A stretch of DNA of 64,000 nucleotides, from positions 20,195,600 to 20,259,599 of the forward strand of contig NC_049991.1 in assembly GCF_000003815.2 (NCBI RefSeq), in the 5' to 3' direction. This DNA is from Branchiostoma floridae. Taxonomy: Eukaryota; Chordata; Leptocardii; Amphioxiformes; Branchiostomatidae. The position numbers and the translations under genes were made by a program. Below are positions 21,116 through 31,830 of this stretch, one piece after another. The notes beneath the pieces were generated by a model. That model was not told the DNA's origin, ran no database searches, and worked only from the letters and a program-made list of their open reading frames with translations. Position 1 is the first letter of the stretch. The number at the start of each line of letters is the position of its first letter.

Positions 21116-21637
21116 CAGAGGTTTAAGTGAGTTGAGGTGCCTCTCCCATCTGGTATCATCAAACTGAATCCCTGACGAGCTGTGTGGGTCCGCCGTGATG
21201 TCCAACACTTCTGCATGGCACTCAAAAAACTCCTCCGAGGAAAACGACTCCGGCAAAACTGCTTTCGAATCCACCGCTGGCTCCCTTTGCAGCATTTCTT
21301 GACTTTGTGATCTTGTTGGTGTGTTTGAGTTTGCTTTCTTTGAAGATATGTGCATTTCCTTGTTTTCCACATTTTTGTCTCTTTGCAAGAGTTCTGTGTT
21401 GGATTTGAACGAAACATGCTCTGTCTCGAAATCTATTTTCACGTCCTCTCTACTTCCGTTGACGTCGTGTTCTGGCAGGTTGTTACTTTTAGAGTCGGTC
21501 TCGCTGCTGACCTCTGACCCCATCCCATCATCCTCTGTTCTGGTCCCATCATCCTCTAGTGATGTGAGGAAGAAGACTTTCTCAGGAGAGGCGTTGGGAC
21601 AGGACAGGACGCCTCTCTTGTCTACACAACAAAGGGC
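21116..21637 (-). CDS. TMEM94: TMEM94 coding exon 11 (degenerate P-type loop; largest exon)
   Basis: Acceptor tttcag, donor CTG|gtgagg, 174 codons in phase 0. Begins ALCCVDKRGVLSCPNASPEK, corresponding to human VLCCVDKQGILSWPN. The Asp-Lys pair keeps the position of the P-type phosphorylation DKTG, but the motif is DKRG. A long Ser/Glu-rich, probably disordered insert follows, then HAEVLDITADP and GIQFDDTRWERHLNSLKPL, the conserved end of the loop. Confidence 0.97.
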
Positions 21638-22194
21638 CTGAAATGAAAAATGTATATGATTCAAGCATATGAGCCTATAGCTGGGAATTAACATGTAGCG
21701 TAAACAATTATTGCAGTAACAGCTTTTTGAAACTACCACATGTTATCATGTAACAGCACTCTAGATCACAAAGAAAACACAAAGTAACCTGAGCAGAAAA
21801 ACACAAATTCAAGCGTATGCCATATAGCAGCAAAGTTTGCTAATTATCCTATAACCAGCACCACCACCACCACCACCAAAAACAATAATGATAATAACAA
21901 CAACATCAATAATAATAATAACAACCAAGTAAACAATTGGATGGAAGTAAACATGCATGCACCCATGCAAATAAACAACCAGCAAAGAAAGCATAAGCAA
22001 GCAGCAAAGAAACAAAACACTGCCAAGAGAAACATACACATGTAGCTCCTTGGCACATGTAAAAGACAGAATATTGTAAGCTCCTTGCAATTCAGTCCCT
22101 AGATGCAAAGAGTATAGTCGGTCCAAAAAATGTAAAACAAGACTGGCAATAAAAATGGTATTGCCATGACGACGATTGAGGGGAACAACAATAC

Positions 22195-22242
22195 AGCTTA
22201 AAGGTCTACTACGCAAATAACTGCGTAGTAGACCTTTAAATC
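22195..22242. repeat. Short perfect palindrome
   Basis: TTAAAGGTCTACTACGCA and TGCGTAGTAGACCTTTAA are exact inverted copies with a short AATAAC centre. Confidence 0.85.
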
Positions 22243-22874
22243 AGAAGTAGACTGGAACTTCCCTGTCGCACTATCCCTGGCACAATATACGAGGCTCGGA
22301 GCCCACCTGTAACATAAACCTACAGCCAGCAGAAATGTACTATCCCTTGTACAGCACAATGGTCTGCCAGTAACCTAAACCTACACCTGGAGAATAAAAA
22401 ATAAGGAAGAACCAACTGTTTCCAGCACTTCCGTCCTTGAATGACTTTCTTGCACCTAACCCACATGGCTGTCCTACTTCGTAAAATTCCAGTCCTTGGA
22501 TAGTATAATAGGCCTTGAACAATTATATTTAGCTCTGAATATGATAACCATTTGGATGCCATCATTCAACATAACATAACATAACATAACAACCAAGACA
22601 ACATGATCCATTGTGCAGAGTTTCCCTGTCTACCAATAAAGTTTCAAAGGACAGATTCCTCCAGGGAGCCGGTGTGACCTACATTCCACCATTGCATACC
22701 AGATATACATCTGGAACAGATTTGGGGGGGGGTGGGGTGCTTGCATACCCAGCATACTGCATTCCTGTGGAAAAATGCCTGTGCAATTCCTAGAATTTTT
22801 GCAGACTGATCTCAACATATACCACTTGACGACTCCCCTGAGGCGTCGTCAAAAAAAGTAAAGATAAGACTTAC

Positions 22875-22988
22875 AGTGACACTGCCTAGAGTGTGAAGGA
22901 TGTTAGCTGTCCGCGGTAGACTTTCCGTCCTGCCTGTCAGAACCTCCCACATCAGGACCCTGACCGACCTCCACTGGACAGGCAGGCT
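22875..22988 (-). CDS. TMEM94: TMEM94 coding exon 10
   Basis: Acceptor cgtgtttag, donor ACT|gtaagt, 38 codons in phase 0. Ends ANILHTLGSVT, matching human SSLLHSLGSVT, directly before the phosphorylation-loop-like motif in exon 11. Confidence 0.92.
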
Positions 22989-23159
22989 CTAAACACGGGA
23001 CAGGCATTCAACAGTGAGAAAAGGACAGCTATATTAACCCTCAGTTTATAAGGTATTACTATTTGGCACCCAATGTGTGTTGGTTATGGGGTTAGGTACG
23101 TAGCAGGGAGATTGTTAAATGGGGTTGCATAATAAAAATGTTGTCATATCTTTATAATT

Positions 23160-23400
23160 ATATTATATAGTGCTTTATATGCAAAATCATGCCCGAAGAC
23201 TATTTACTTGATATTGTGCGGTCTCAAAGACTAAGTGTATAAAATAGCGTGATACATAACAAAAGTATGTAATCAACTATATGATTCAAGATGATACTAT
23301 TGTCAGCTTTGACTTCTTCTTTGAAGGCAGTAATTAAATGAATCATCCCACATTTTGTATAATGATTGAATTTGGTGATTTAGAAAAAATATAGCCTTTT
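23160..23400 (-). mobile_element. Decayed LINE 3' end
   Basis: Weak similarity in order to 12660-12900 (ATGCCCGAAGACTA, TTTGACTTCTTCTTTGAAGG, CATTTTGTATAATG). No open frame. Confidence 0.45.
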
Positions 23401-24149
23401 GGGGATTGCTTATATGGAAAAAGCTCGGTGAAGTTGTGGCAACTTTATATCTTTACTTGTTAGGGAAATTCAGATTAAACTTCTGATTCAGAGAGTGAAC
23501 GTAAAGAAAAGAAGTTGTGCATTGCAGCCTATTATAGATGTGATACAGACACATAACACATTTAGTAAAGAAGTGCAAATTTAAAGAACAAATAACACAG
23601 ACAGAATATCAACTGTCAGATTGTGTTATGTTCAAATGGAAGAGTTGCAGTATGACAGTTTAAAGTCTACAAGGCAAGCAATGGACGACAGCAGGAAAAT
23701 GTAAGCATGACTCAATGTTTCCACCCAGCTTCACGGTCCTAACCACACCCTTGTGGAAGAGAATGGTGAAATCCCATATGCAATGTTTGAGTTTACTGTG
23801 ATCTCATTTGTTGTAACTTTGGCATAAGACAAAAAGTTATAGCACATTTGTACATACATTGTATCAATAAATTTTGCGATCTGTTTCATATTAAGTAAAA
23901 TGAACAGTGTACCTCATCCGATCCAAAGGAATGCATGACAGTTATGTTTATTGTGACAAAAAGACCTGAGGGAATTTTGCCAGTACAATGAACCTGTAAA
24001 TACCATACATTGCGTCTGTCTTCTCTGTCACAACCAGTGGAAGAATAGCTCAACTGTTTATGATTTCATTTGAGTCAAACAGTTTCGAGATCATTCGTGA
24101 ATAGTTTCATCAGGTTAGTAGTAGTACATCTTTGAATAAAGAGACTCTT

Positions 24150-24560
24150 TTTACACAGCCATGGCTTGATTCATACCAACGTTTCAGTGACCATCTGTCA
24201 CCTTCTTCAGGGCAATTCTGACGCTTCACATTGTTTTTAGATCACTTTCACATTGCCAAAAAGTAGTTACTCAAGCAACTGGATATGGTTTTGAAAACGG
24301 TCAGATGTTTCAACTACTATCCAGTAGTTTTTGTCAGTGGAACTCTCTTGTTGGAGAGGGTTTATATATCAGTAGCTGTGAATTGAAAAACCCTTTTCAA
24401 CCAGATCTCTTCAGTGTCACTGACAAAAACTACTGGATAGAAGTTTTAACGTCTCACCATTTCCAAAACTATATCAAGTTGCTTATAACTACTTTTTGGC
24501 ATATCTTACTACCTGGCTGTCTAACCTTCATCGACAAACTTTCACAATATGTTGAGATCA
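24150..24560. repeat. Composite of dispersed CAACTGGATATGGTTTTG repeats
   Basis: Contains AGTTACTCAAGCAACTGGAT ATGGTTTTGAAAACGGTCAG and an inverted counterpart (CATTTCCAAAACTATATCAA), plus GTCACTGACAAAAACTACTG in both directions. Related copies at 5117-5235, 43380-43490 and 52835-53015. No coding sequence. Abuts TMEM94 exon 9. Confidence 0.75.
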
Positions 24561-24630
24561 CTTTTGTTTTCAGGAGACTAAGAGAAAGCAGGTGTGGTGA
24601 GGATGTGTAGCTGGGAGGAGTTCCCGTCAC

Positions 24631-24678
24631 CTGTGTCAGCAGGAACCTCTCCTCTTCCTCCTCCTCAAATACATCAAT
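24631..24678 (-). CDS. TMEM94: TMEM94 coding exon 9 (acidic, 48 bp)
   Basis: Acceptor tgtgtgcag, donor CAG|gtgacg, 16 codons in phase 0. Encodes IDVFEEEEEERFLLTQ. Phase and position between exons 8 and 10 support it; similarity to human is weak here. Confidence 0.8.
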
Positions 24679-25729
24679 CTGCACACACAGACAATACTAC
24701 TTACTATGTGCTGTTACTGGTTAGAAACACTACTTAAATTTACAACTACATATTAGCTAGATAGGGCTGTCTCCAAGATCCATCCTTCTGCCTCGGAATA
24801 GAAATTTACTGTCTTGTTCATGACCAAAAAGTTATGAAAATGCAAGACTTGTTATACTATTTACAAGTTATACATTGTTTTAAGCTTATAACAACAGATT
24901 TAATGACAAAAATCAACAATAATGGCTCCAAAACAATGAGTGGGACAGAAAGAGATCCAATGCTGGAGACAGACCTGTAGCCAAGTAACTAAGTTATTCT
25001 ATATTTAGTATTAATCATTGACTATATGTGTCTCGTAATTACAGCCATGCATTTGCTACTAAGACTATAAGCGGGTTACGTACATATTACTGCCTGTGTT
25101 ATAGGATTTGATCAATATGTGAAGTAGAGAAGAATGCTAGTTACTTACATAACCTGGAAAGTTAATAAGCATAGAACATAGCCAGCATTTTAAGAAACCA
25201 TCTTGGAATTTTAATGGCAAGCTGTTTGGATTTATTGAGGCTTTAGGACAATGTGATTATTAGGCAAATATTATTTTCTGTTCCAATTCTGCTGGAAGAA
25301 TTAAATCATACATAGGGGCAATGGCACAGAGCAATGAAATTCTTTGTTGATAAAAAGACACTGAAAAGATGTCAATATGACAAAATTGTATTTTCCCAAA
25401 TTGAATGTTCAACTTCACGTTTCACAGAGAAACCTTACATGTTCAAAGCTCCAATACTCCTGGGGGCATGTTGGGCAGGGGAAAAAGAGGCCTTGATTAG
25501 TAAGTTGATTTAGTTGAGAGATTCTTAATTAAATCTTACTAGTAGTAAATTCAACTAAACCTTCCATCAATCAGTTTATCAATAAAACTTGCCCTAGGGT
25601 ATCAGGATGAATTATGAGAGTTGGTAAGTAACATTTATTGTATGAAAGAGTGATTGATTGATCAATCAATTAATCAATCAATCAATAATTCGATCAATCA
25701 ATCAGAGTGTTCAACCCCATTGTTCTCAC

Positions 25730-25843
25730 CTGCTGAGTTTTGCCGGCCTGCATCAGAGCAAGAACCCTGGCCGTCCCGTAGGTGTTCAGTCCCAGCCACA
25801 GCCATGGGAACAGGGGAGGGAGTAACGGCAGGGTGGCATACAC
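25730..25843 (-). CDS. TMEM94: TMEM94 coding exon 8 (membrane helix)
   Basis: Acceptor cctacag, donor CAG|gtgaga, 38 codons in phase 0. Encodes VYATLPLLPPLFPWLWLGL then GTARVLALMQAGK, matching human VLPILPLLFPVLWVLA..GEARVLAQMSKA. Its first half and acceptor are the source of a 79-bp array upstream. Confidence 0.95.
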
Positions 25844-26815
25844 CTGTAGGTGGGGGTATACATGTACATTATCAACCCCAGCCAGGGGAACAGGGGAGGG
25901 AGTAACGGCAGGGAGGCATACACCTGGGGTGGGGATATACATGTACATTATCAACCCCAGCCATGGGAACAGGGGAGGTAGTAACGGCAGGGTGGCATAC
26001 ACCTGGGGTGGGGATATACATGTACATTATCAACCCCAGCCAGGGGAACAGGGGAGGGAGTAACGGCAGGGAGGCATACACCTGGGGTGGGGATATACAT
26101 GTACATTATCAACCCCAGCCATGGGAACAGGGGAGGTAGTAACGGCAGGGTGGCATACACCTGGGGTGGGGATATACATGTACATTATCAACCCCAGCCA
26201 TGGGAACAGGGGAGGTAGTAACGGCAGGGTGGCATACACCTGGGGTGGGGGGATATACATGTACATTATCAACCCCAGCCAGGGGAACAGGGGAGGTAGT
26301 AACGGCAGGGTGGCATACACCTGGGGTGGGGGGGTGGGGATATACATGTACATTATCAACCCCAGCCAGGGGAACAGGGGAGGGAGTAATGGCAGGGTGG
26401 CATACACCTGGGGTGGGGGGGTGGGGATATACATGTACATTATCAACCCCAGCCAGGGGAACAGGGGAGGGAGTAACGGCAGGGTGGCATACACCTGGGG
26501 TGGGGATATACATGTACATTATCAACCCCAGCCAGGGGAACAGGGGAGGGAGTAACCGCAGGGTGGCATACACCTGGGGTGGGGATATACATGTACATTA
26601 TCAACCCCAGCCAGGGGAACAGGTGAGGGAGTAACGGCAGGGTGGCATACACCTGGGGTGGGGATATACATGTACATTATCAACCCCAGCCAGGGGAACA
26701 GGGGAGGGAGTAACGGAAGGGTGGCATACACCTGGGGTGGGGATATACATGTACATTATCAACCCCAGCCAAGGGAACAGGGGAGGTAGTAATGGCAGGG
26801 TGGCATACACCTGGG
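25844..26815 (-). repeat. 79-bp acceptor-side array from TMEM94 exon 8 (12 extra copies)
   Basis: Each unit contains tatccccaccccag|GTGTATGCCACC and about 45 exon bases (LPLLPPLFPW) followed by GGTTGATAATGTACATGTA. The spacing is about 79 bp, with two longer units carrying GGTGGGGGG insertions. The real exon is the last copy in transcript order. Confidence 0.96.
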
Positions 26816-27117
26816 GTGAGGGGGTTTTATTGGGATATGAAGGTAACAGTACAGAAAACATCTTTGCAGAAGGCATAAAAATCTGTGTAAGCATGAACTA
26901 AAAAAAAAATCCCAAAAATCTCCTTTCCACTCCAACGGAAAAATGTTGATGGATCAAATCTTTTAACAATATTGCTGTTTGTACTACAAATTGTAGGTTT
27001 AAATTGCAACAAATACCCTGAAAATGAAGCCTGAAAAAAGTGCATCTAATGATATACAATACACTAGCTACATTTGAAACCTATCTAATTCTGAATATCA
27101 AAGCTTAAGTGAATTAT

Positions 27118-27195
27118 AGGCAGAGCCAGCAGCATCTCTGCCCAGTGGCCCACATCGTCAGCAGGTTCACTAAAGTATTTAGCACCTACATGTAG
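27118..27195 (-). repeat. Degenerate copy of TMEM94 exon 7
   Basis: Matches both ends of the exon (GTGCTA.., GGGCAGAGATGCTGCTGGC) but lacks the middle and has lost a clear donor. It lies about 75 bp beyond the true exon in the next intron. Confidence 0.75.
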
Positions 27196-27268
27196 TATAC
27201 ACTACCTTTCATCAGTGATGCCGAGCAGGTTTTATAACTATCTATTGTGAATAGTTAAAGTGACTCAC

Positions 27269-27355
27269 AGGCAGGGCCAGCAGCATCTCAGCCCAGTGGC
27301 CGACGTCGTCTCTCAGGAGGAAATATCTCAGCAGGTTCACCAGGAGGACTAGCAC
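27269..27355 (-). CDS. TMEM94: TMEM94 coding exon 7 (membrane helix)
   Basis: Acceptor ttccccag, donor CCT|gtgagt, 29 codons in phase 0. Encodes VLVLLVNLLRYFLL, continuing the helix begun in exon 6, then HWAEMLLALP. A degenerate copy lies just downstream in the intron. Confidence 0.92.
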
Positions 27356-27951
27356 CTGGGGAAAGAGAAGAAAAATGTACATCTAAGCAATTATCTGTAC
27401 CATATACACTGTATGTCCTGGCTATTCATTGACGTCATACTAATTATAATTTGAATCCTCCGACGACCATGTTGGCGGATAATTGAATTAAGCAGTAGCA
27501 TCTTTGTGTGGCTTATAGACCAGTCCTACACTGTAATCCAACATGGCTGATGACGTAAAGCCTGAGTGTAAATATCATTGTGATCAGAGTCACTCTGGCT
27601 TTTGATGGTTTTTAGATCTACAAAATGTACCATGCATTTCCTAATAGACACTTTGAATTCTTTATCGTGAATATTTTTGTCATCAATAAGCGAGGGGTGA
27701 TGTGCACACATTCATTCACAAGATATAAAAAAAAATGCACCAAAAGACGACTTTTTTTTTACATTTTGGTCTTGTAGCTGAACTCTGTCAGGCTATGTTG
27801 GACACATTGTATTCAGCCATAGCTTGAGATTACTTTATCTATCAAAGCTCAGTTACATGTAAGCACAATATATCTGATTGTTTTTTATCTACACAAGACT
27901 AGTGAAAAATAACTCTCTCTTGTGGAGTTTAGGACTCCTTTAATTACTAAC

Positions 27952-28054
27952 CAGTATGAGAGGCAGCAGTCGCCACTCCACCAGCCTGTGGACGTCATGT
28001 CTCTCTCTGTCCTGTACACTCACGGGTCTCCTATGGCAGTTCTCCAGACACATT
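27952..28054 (-). CDS. TMEM94: TMEM94 coding exon 6
   Basis: Acceptor tttgtag, donor CTG|gttagt. Encodes MCLENCHRRPVSVQDRER and the start of a hydrophobic helix. Aligns with human WCLDMALSRPVTALDNER. Confidence 0.9.
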
Positions 28055-28526
28055 CTACAAACAGGGTATCACATAGCGGTTATGTACAATACAGCTAAAC
28101 ATATACAAATGTAATCCGTAGCATATAATATATGGAAAATCTGCTTGGCAATAATGTTTTCTTAAAAAAGACTACAGCAAGGGAAGACAGCTACATCATA
28201 GAGCATAGTACTTAGCTGAACTAAACCCCTTATGTGACAACAGTTATCACTCTCAAGACTGAGATTAATGTAAAGTGAAATGTTGCTACATTGAGTATGG
28301 CCTCTGAAGATTAATTTGTTACTCTGTGGAACACTACAAATATTATACATGTCAACTGCTACTAAGTTGCATTAAATGCAAATTAGTTTGTGTGCTAAAT
28401 GGTACAGTACTGTTACAGTTACAGTTGAGTCTGCAACATGTGTTCTGTATACAAATTAGCACAGCACTGTTACAGTTACTAATAGTGTAGTAACAGTTAC
28501 AGTTGAATTTGCCACATTTTCCTGAC

Positions 28527-28675
28527 CTGATGTTGTCGGTGAAGGCAGTCTGTGTGACGAGGAACCTGCAGGTTCTGAGGGGGGTTACCCCCCTGGGAGA
28601 GGAGGGGGGTTCCTGGGAGTCTGGGACAGGGGGGCTGTAGGTGTCACCCGGCTGGAGCTCCAGAGAGCCATCACC
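28527..28675 (-). CDS. TMEM94: TMEM94 coding exon 5
   Basis: Acceptor tgtccacag, donor AG|gtcagg. Encodes LELQPGDTYSPPVPD, a proline-rich SSPRGV stretch, and TAFTDNIR; human has LEPGD..PPSPRG..VIDNIR at the same place. Confidence 0.93.
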
Positions 28676-28710
28676 CTGTGGACAGATGGGTCAAGTTGTT
28701 TGCTTTGTTA

Positions 28711-29402
28711 GGCCACAGCAAGTAAATTTTATGGATGACATCCTCTGCAGACTGCAAAAATAGTGCGATAGGGCGAAAAAAAAACAAGATGGGTGAAAAA
28801 AAACAAGATGGCTACATTTTCAAAAATAGGCACCATAAAATTGTAATGACTGTTGTAAAAAGAATTAAAGGGACAAAACATGGTATCAGAGCCAACAAGG
28901 CATTCATTCCTGTATTTAAGACATGTACTGGTGTGGTACAAGTGACATTAGTGTGGTAGACTGGTATCACTGTAACAGTGGTGTTAAAGTACTGCCTATC
29001 GTCCTTGCCCAAGGGCACTAGTGCTTTTGTGGTGACGGTGATAGCGTTCGTGATTTGTGATCTGCCGACCCCGGTTCGATTCCGGGTAGGGGGCATGTTG
29101 TTTCTTTCTGTTCTTACTCGCCCCTCTGGTTGTTTCATCACCAACAAAGTTGGTAACCACACTTATAGCTTCCATATTGATGTCACTTTTACAACTATCC
29201 AATAAGTTTCATTTCTACAACTACAGTCCTGGGTACCTCGCAAGTGTCACTTCTACAAGCACAATTATTAGTCTACAACACAATACATTTGCTCATTTCG
29301 ATACTTTACCGTCATATTGACAATCCCTACAGAAGAAAGTGGAATCAGGCGAAAATTAATGCGCGTGCTGATGTCATCCATAAAATTTACTTGCTGTGGC
29401 CT
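28711..29402. mobile_element. Harbinger-like MITE carrying a nested SINE
   Basis: Terminal inverted repeats of 32 bp are identical (GGCCACAGCAAGTAAATTTT ATGGATGACATC), with TTA flanks at 28708-28710 and 29403-29405. The related element at 51434 lacks the tRNA-like segment at about 28975-29153. In TMEM94 intron 4. Confidence 0.9.
28975..29153 (+). mobile_element. tRNA-like SINE nested in the MITE
   Basis: Contains CCCCGGTTCGATTCCGGGTA, a tRNA T-arm/box B. The 5' half is degenerate, so it is not a functional tRNA gene. Its absence from the sister MITE marks it as a later insertion. Confidence 0.7.
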
Positions 29403-29579
29403 TAACAACAACAAATATATGTTGTATACATGCCCAACTCTACACATTGGGTCACACTTATCTAGGCTTTTTGGATCCCAGCTATTTCAAAGAAAATTAA
29501 TAGAGCAAGAGATTAAGATGAAACCAGAAGGCTGTAATGGAAAAAATGTATAAACTACTGAAGTCATGCCCCTAAACTG

Positions 29580-29856
29580 TTGGATGTCCATCGTCACTTC
29601 GATGATGACTTCAATGGCGTCTCTGGTGCGACCGAAGGCCGAAGGCCGAGGCGCATATGCGTCCGCATGTCGGGCACACGACAGCGGTGCTGGGGATGGG
29701 TCTTCCCTCCTTCTCTTTCTCCTTCCTGTCTTGTTGTTTCTTCTCTATTTCATTTAGTCTGTTGTTTTCAAAGTTTTTTACTCCCTGATGGACAGCATGA
29801 CGCCACGCGCATCTCGTCCCCCACGTACTGATACCTTGTCGTGGTGGGGATGCTTT
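29580..29856. mobile_element. 277-bp insertion with 16-bp target duplication
   Basis: Flanked by identical TCATGCCCCTAAACTG (29564-29579 and 29857-29872). The long duplication suggests LINE-style target-primed insertion. The insert contains GACCGAAGGCCGAAGGCCG and CCTTGTCGTGGTGGGGATGC; no ORF domain recognised. Confidence 0.8.
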
Positions 29857-30525
29857 TCATGCCCCTAAACTGCATGTACTAACCACATATGGTCCAAAAG
29901 AGATAGTATACAATGCATTTAATAGGTGTGTCAATAGCCCAACACCTTCAGGGTTTTTACTTGCTCAAAAATTAGTATGGGGAACATGCACATTTACGCA
30001 CATTCTTTTGTTATTCAGGAGAAAAATAAATGACCAGGGATAAGATCGGCTGCTCACTGCTGGACCAAGGATGCAGCTACAAAGGAGGATCTGTAGCAAC
30101 AGACTGACAACTTTTGCACCACCTACCATTCCCTTAGTCTGTGTTACACAAACTCCGCTGTCCAGGGCTGTAACTGGCCCCTCCCCGCAGGGGCCGGCGG
30201 ATGTTTGTTTAATGATTTTTATTGACATGTTGTATGTGTGTATGTTGCAAACTGTATGTGTCCAAGTATTATGTGTATTACTCCTGGAAGATTAGTTGTT
30301 GCATTGAATGTTAACAACTAAAGGAGTTAATGAACAATAAACAATAAACAAGCTACTACTCCCTCTCCCTGGCCTTGTGTCGTACTTGCAGGAATGGGGC
30401 TCTCTTAAGGGGGCCCTGAGAGTCTTATATAGAAAAATAAACTCTGAATCTGACCAAAGCTTGGTGTGGTGCCTTCACTGGTATAATCTAACTAAGAATT
30501 GAAAACCCTTATATGGTAAAGTGTC

Positions 30526-30755
30526 CATACCTGTAGCTGACGACATCTCACGGGTGTGGTCTGTCCTGGACGGAGGGCGATGATGCCCCCCCCCCCCCAG
30601 TATAATGTGTTCATTTTCTGAACGGTCTGACATCTGGTCCACTGATTTTTTTTCAGTACCAGTTTTCTGGACCGGTCCAACAAGAAAAAAGGTTTCATCA
30701 CCCCTAGTAAAGAGTCCATACGTGGAGCTGCCAACATCGAACGGGCATCTAACAG
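30526..30755 (-). repeat. Copies of TMEM94 exon 4 3' end with donor
   Basis: At 30526-30587 about 60 bp match the exon end (CGCCCTCCGTCCAGGACAG to CAG|gtatgg). A weaker copy occurs at 30715-30750. A foldback element lies between the latter and the real exon. Confidence 0.82.
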
Positions 30756-30908
30756 TGAAACCGCCTGTCTGGATATACCCTGCTTTCTCAACCATCACTC
30801 TTAGTTCCTATGCTATTCAATTATAAGCAGGTGGTCAGGAACTAAGGGTGACGGTTGAGAAAGCAGGGTACAAATGTACATCTAGACAGGTGGTTTCGCT
30901 GTTGGATG
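30746..30908. mobile_element. Foldback element near TMEM94 exon 4
   Basis: Arms 30746-30809 and 30837-30908 are imperfect inverted copies (ACCCTGCTTTCTCAACC and GGTTGAGAAAGCAGGGT exact). The loop is 27 bp. Confidence 0.85.
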
Positions 30909-30932
30909 TTCCTGCGTAGGAGGATGCCATAC

Positions 30933-31135
30933 CTGGAGCTGACGACATCGCACGGGCGTGGTCTGTCCTGGCCGGAGGGCGATGATGTCACCTCGGACCA
31001 GCAGCGCGCCCGGGAGGTTGACCTGCTGACCGTCGCGGTACGTCCAGATGGCTGTGATGGCCGGACAGGAGGGCATGTACAGGTCAGGGTACTGTTGCTC
31101 TGGCCAACCTAGGTCATTACAGGACTGGATACAAC
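30933..31135 (-). CDS. TMEM94: TMEM94 coding exon 4 (actuator-like region)
   Basis: Acceptor catccccag, donor CAG|gtatgg, phase 1 in and 0 out. Encodes YPDLYMPSCP, TYRDGQQVNLPGALLV and RGDIIALRPGQ, the most strongly conserved N-terminal block of the family and similar to the actuator-domain entry of P-type ATPases. Both exon ends have decayed copies in the flanking introns. Confidence 0.96.
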
Positions 31136-31430
31136 CTGGGGATGGATCAATCAATTGATTACTGGTCAATCAATCAATCAATGATGCCAGGACAGGAGGA
31201 ACATGTACGGGTCAGGGTACAGGTTCTCCGGCCAACCCAGGTCATTACAGGACTGGATACACCCTGGGGATTATTCAATCCGTCAGTCAATCAATCAATC
31301 AATCGGTTGATCAGTAAAGTCATGACAGGAAGGCATTTACAGGTCAGGGTCCAGTCAATCAAACAAACAAACAAACATTTAATCAACCAACCAATTAATT
31401 AGGGTACAGTTTCTCCTGCCAACCAAGCTT
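31136..31430 (-). repeat. Decayed acceptor-side copies of TMEM94 exon 4
   Basis: A copy at about 31187-31264 keeps tccccag|GGTGTATCCAGTCC and about 60 exon bases, 129 bp from the real acceptor. Shorter fragments lie at 31320-31352 and 31400-31425. (CAAT)n and (CAAA)n runs fill the gaps. Confidence 0.82.
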
Positions 31431-31529
31431 ACATTTATCTTTCTTTACAGATGAGAAGTCACATCTGTATTTGATTTCAAATTAACCCTGGAAAATATTT
31501 TTGTGAAGACAGAAGTATGTTTTCCTGAC

Positions 31530-31666
31530 CTTCAAGTTTCTTGAGAGCGACCTTGACCTTGTTGATCATCTCCTCCTGGTGCACTTTCCCGTCCCATCCC
31601 GTCAGGTAGCAGCTCACCATGGCAACCAGCAGAACAACAAAGGCCTCCACAACGAGGCTGTCTCTC
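31530..31666 (-). CDS. TMEM94: TMEM94 coding exon 3 (second membrane segment)
   Basis: Acceptor ttctacag, donor GAAG|gtcagg. Encodes RRDSLVVEAFVVLLVAM and then a charged helix ending KVALKKLEG. Its 5' end and acceptor are repeated twice more just upstream in the intron (31667-31830). Confidence 0.9.
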
Positions 31667-31830
31667 CTGTAGAACAGAAAACATCATCACCATGGTAACC
31701 ATCAGAACAACAAAGGCCTCCACAACAAGGCTGTCTCTCCTGTAGAACAGAAAACAACATCACCATGGTAACCAGCAGAACAACAAAGGCCTCCACAACA
31801 AGGCTGTCTCTCCTGTAGAACAGAAAACAA
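31667..31830 (-). repeat. 73-bp acceptor-side array from TMEM94 exon 3 (2 extra copies)
   Basis: Acceptors with GAGAGACAGCCT(C/T)GTTGTGG recur at 31739 and 31812, exactly 73 bp apart from each other and from the real acceptor at 31666. About 50 exon bases are included. Confidence 0.94.

Noticed and set aside
21809-22216. Open frame with hydrophobic LLLLLLMLLLL stretch on the minus strand
   Set aside because: Arises from CAA/AAT simple repeats in TMEM94 intron 10; no splice or homology support.
25654-26894. Many overlapping open frames of 70-150 codons
   Set aside because: They are frames of the 79-bp array from exon 8; only 25730-25843 is a real exon.
30475-30798. Minus-strand SENEHIIL resembling human KDDEHIVL in TMEM94
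   Set aside because: Exon 4 to exon 5 already aligns with human at the right length; the stretch runs into a duplicated exon 4 end and a G run, so the match looks accidental.
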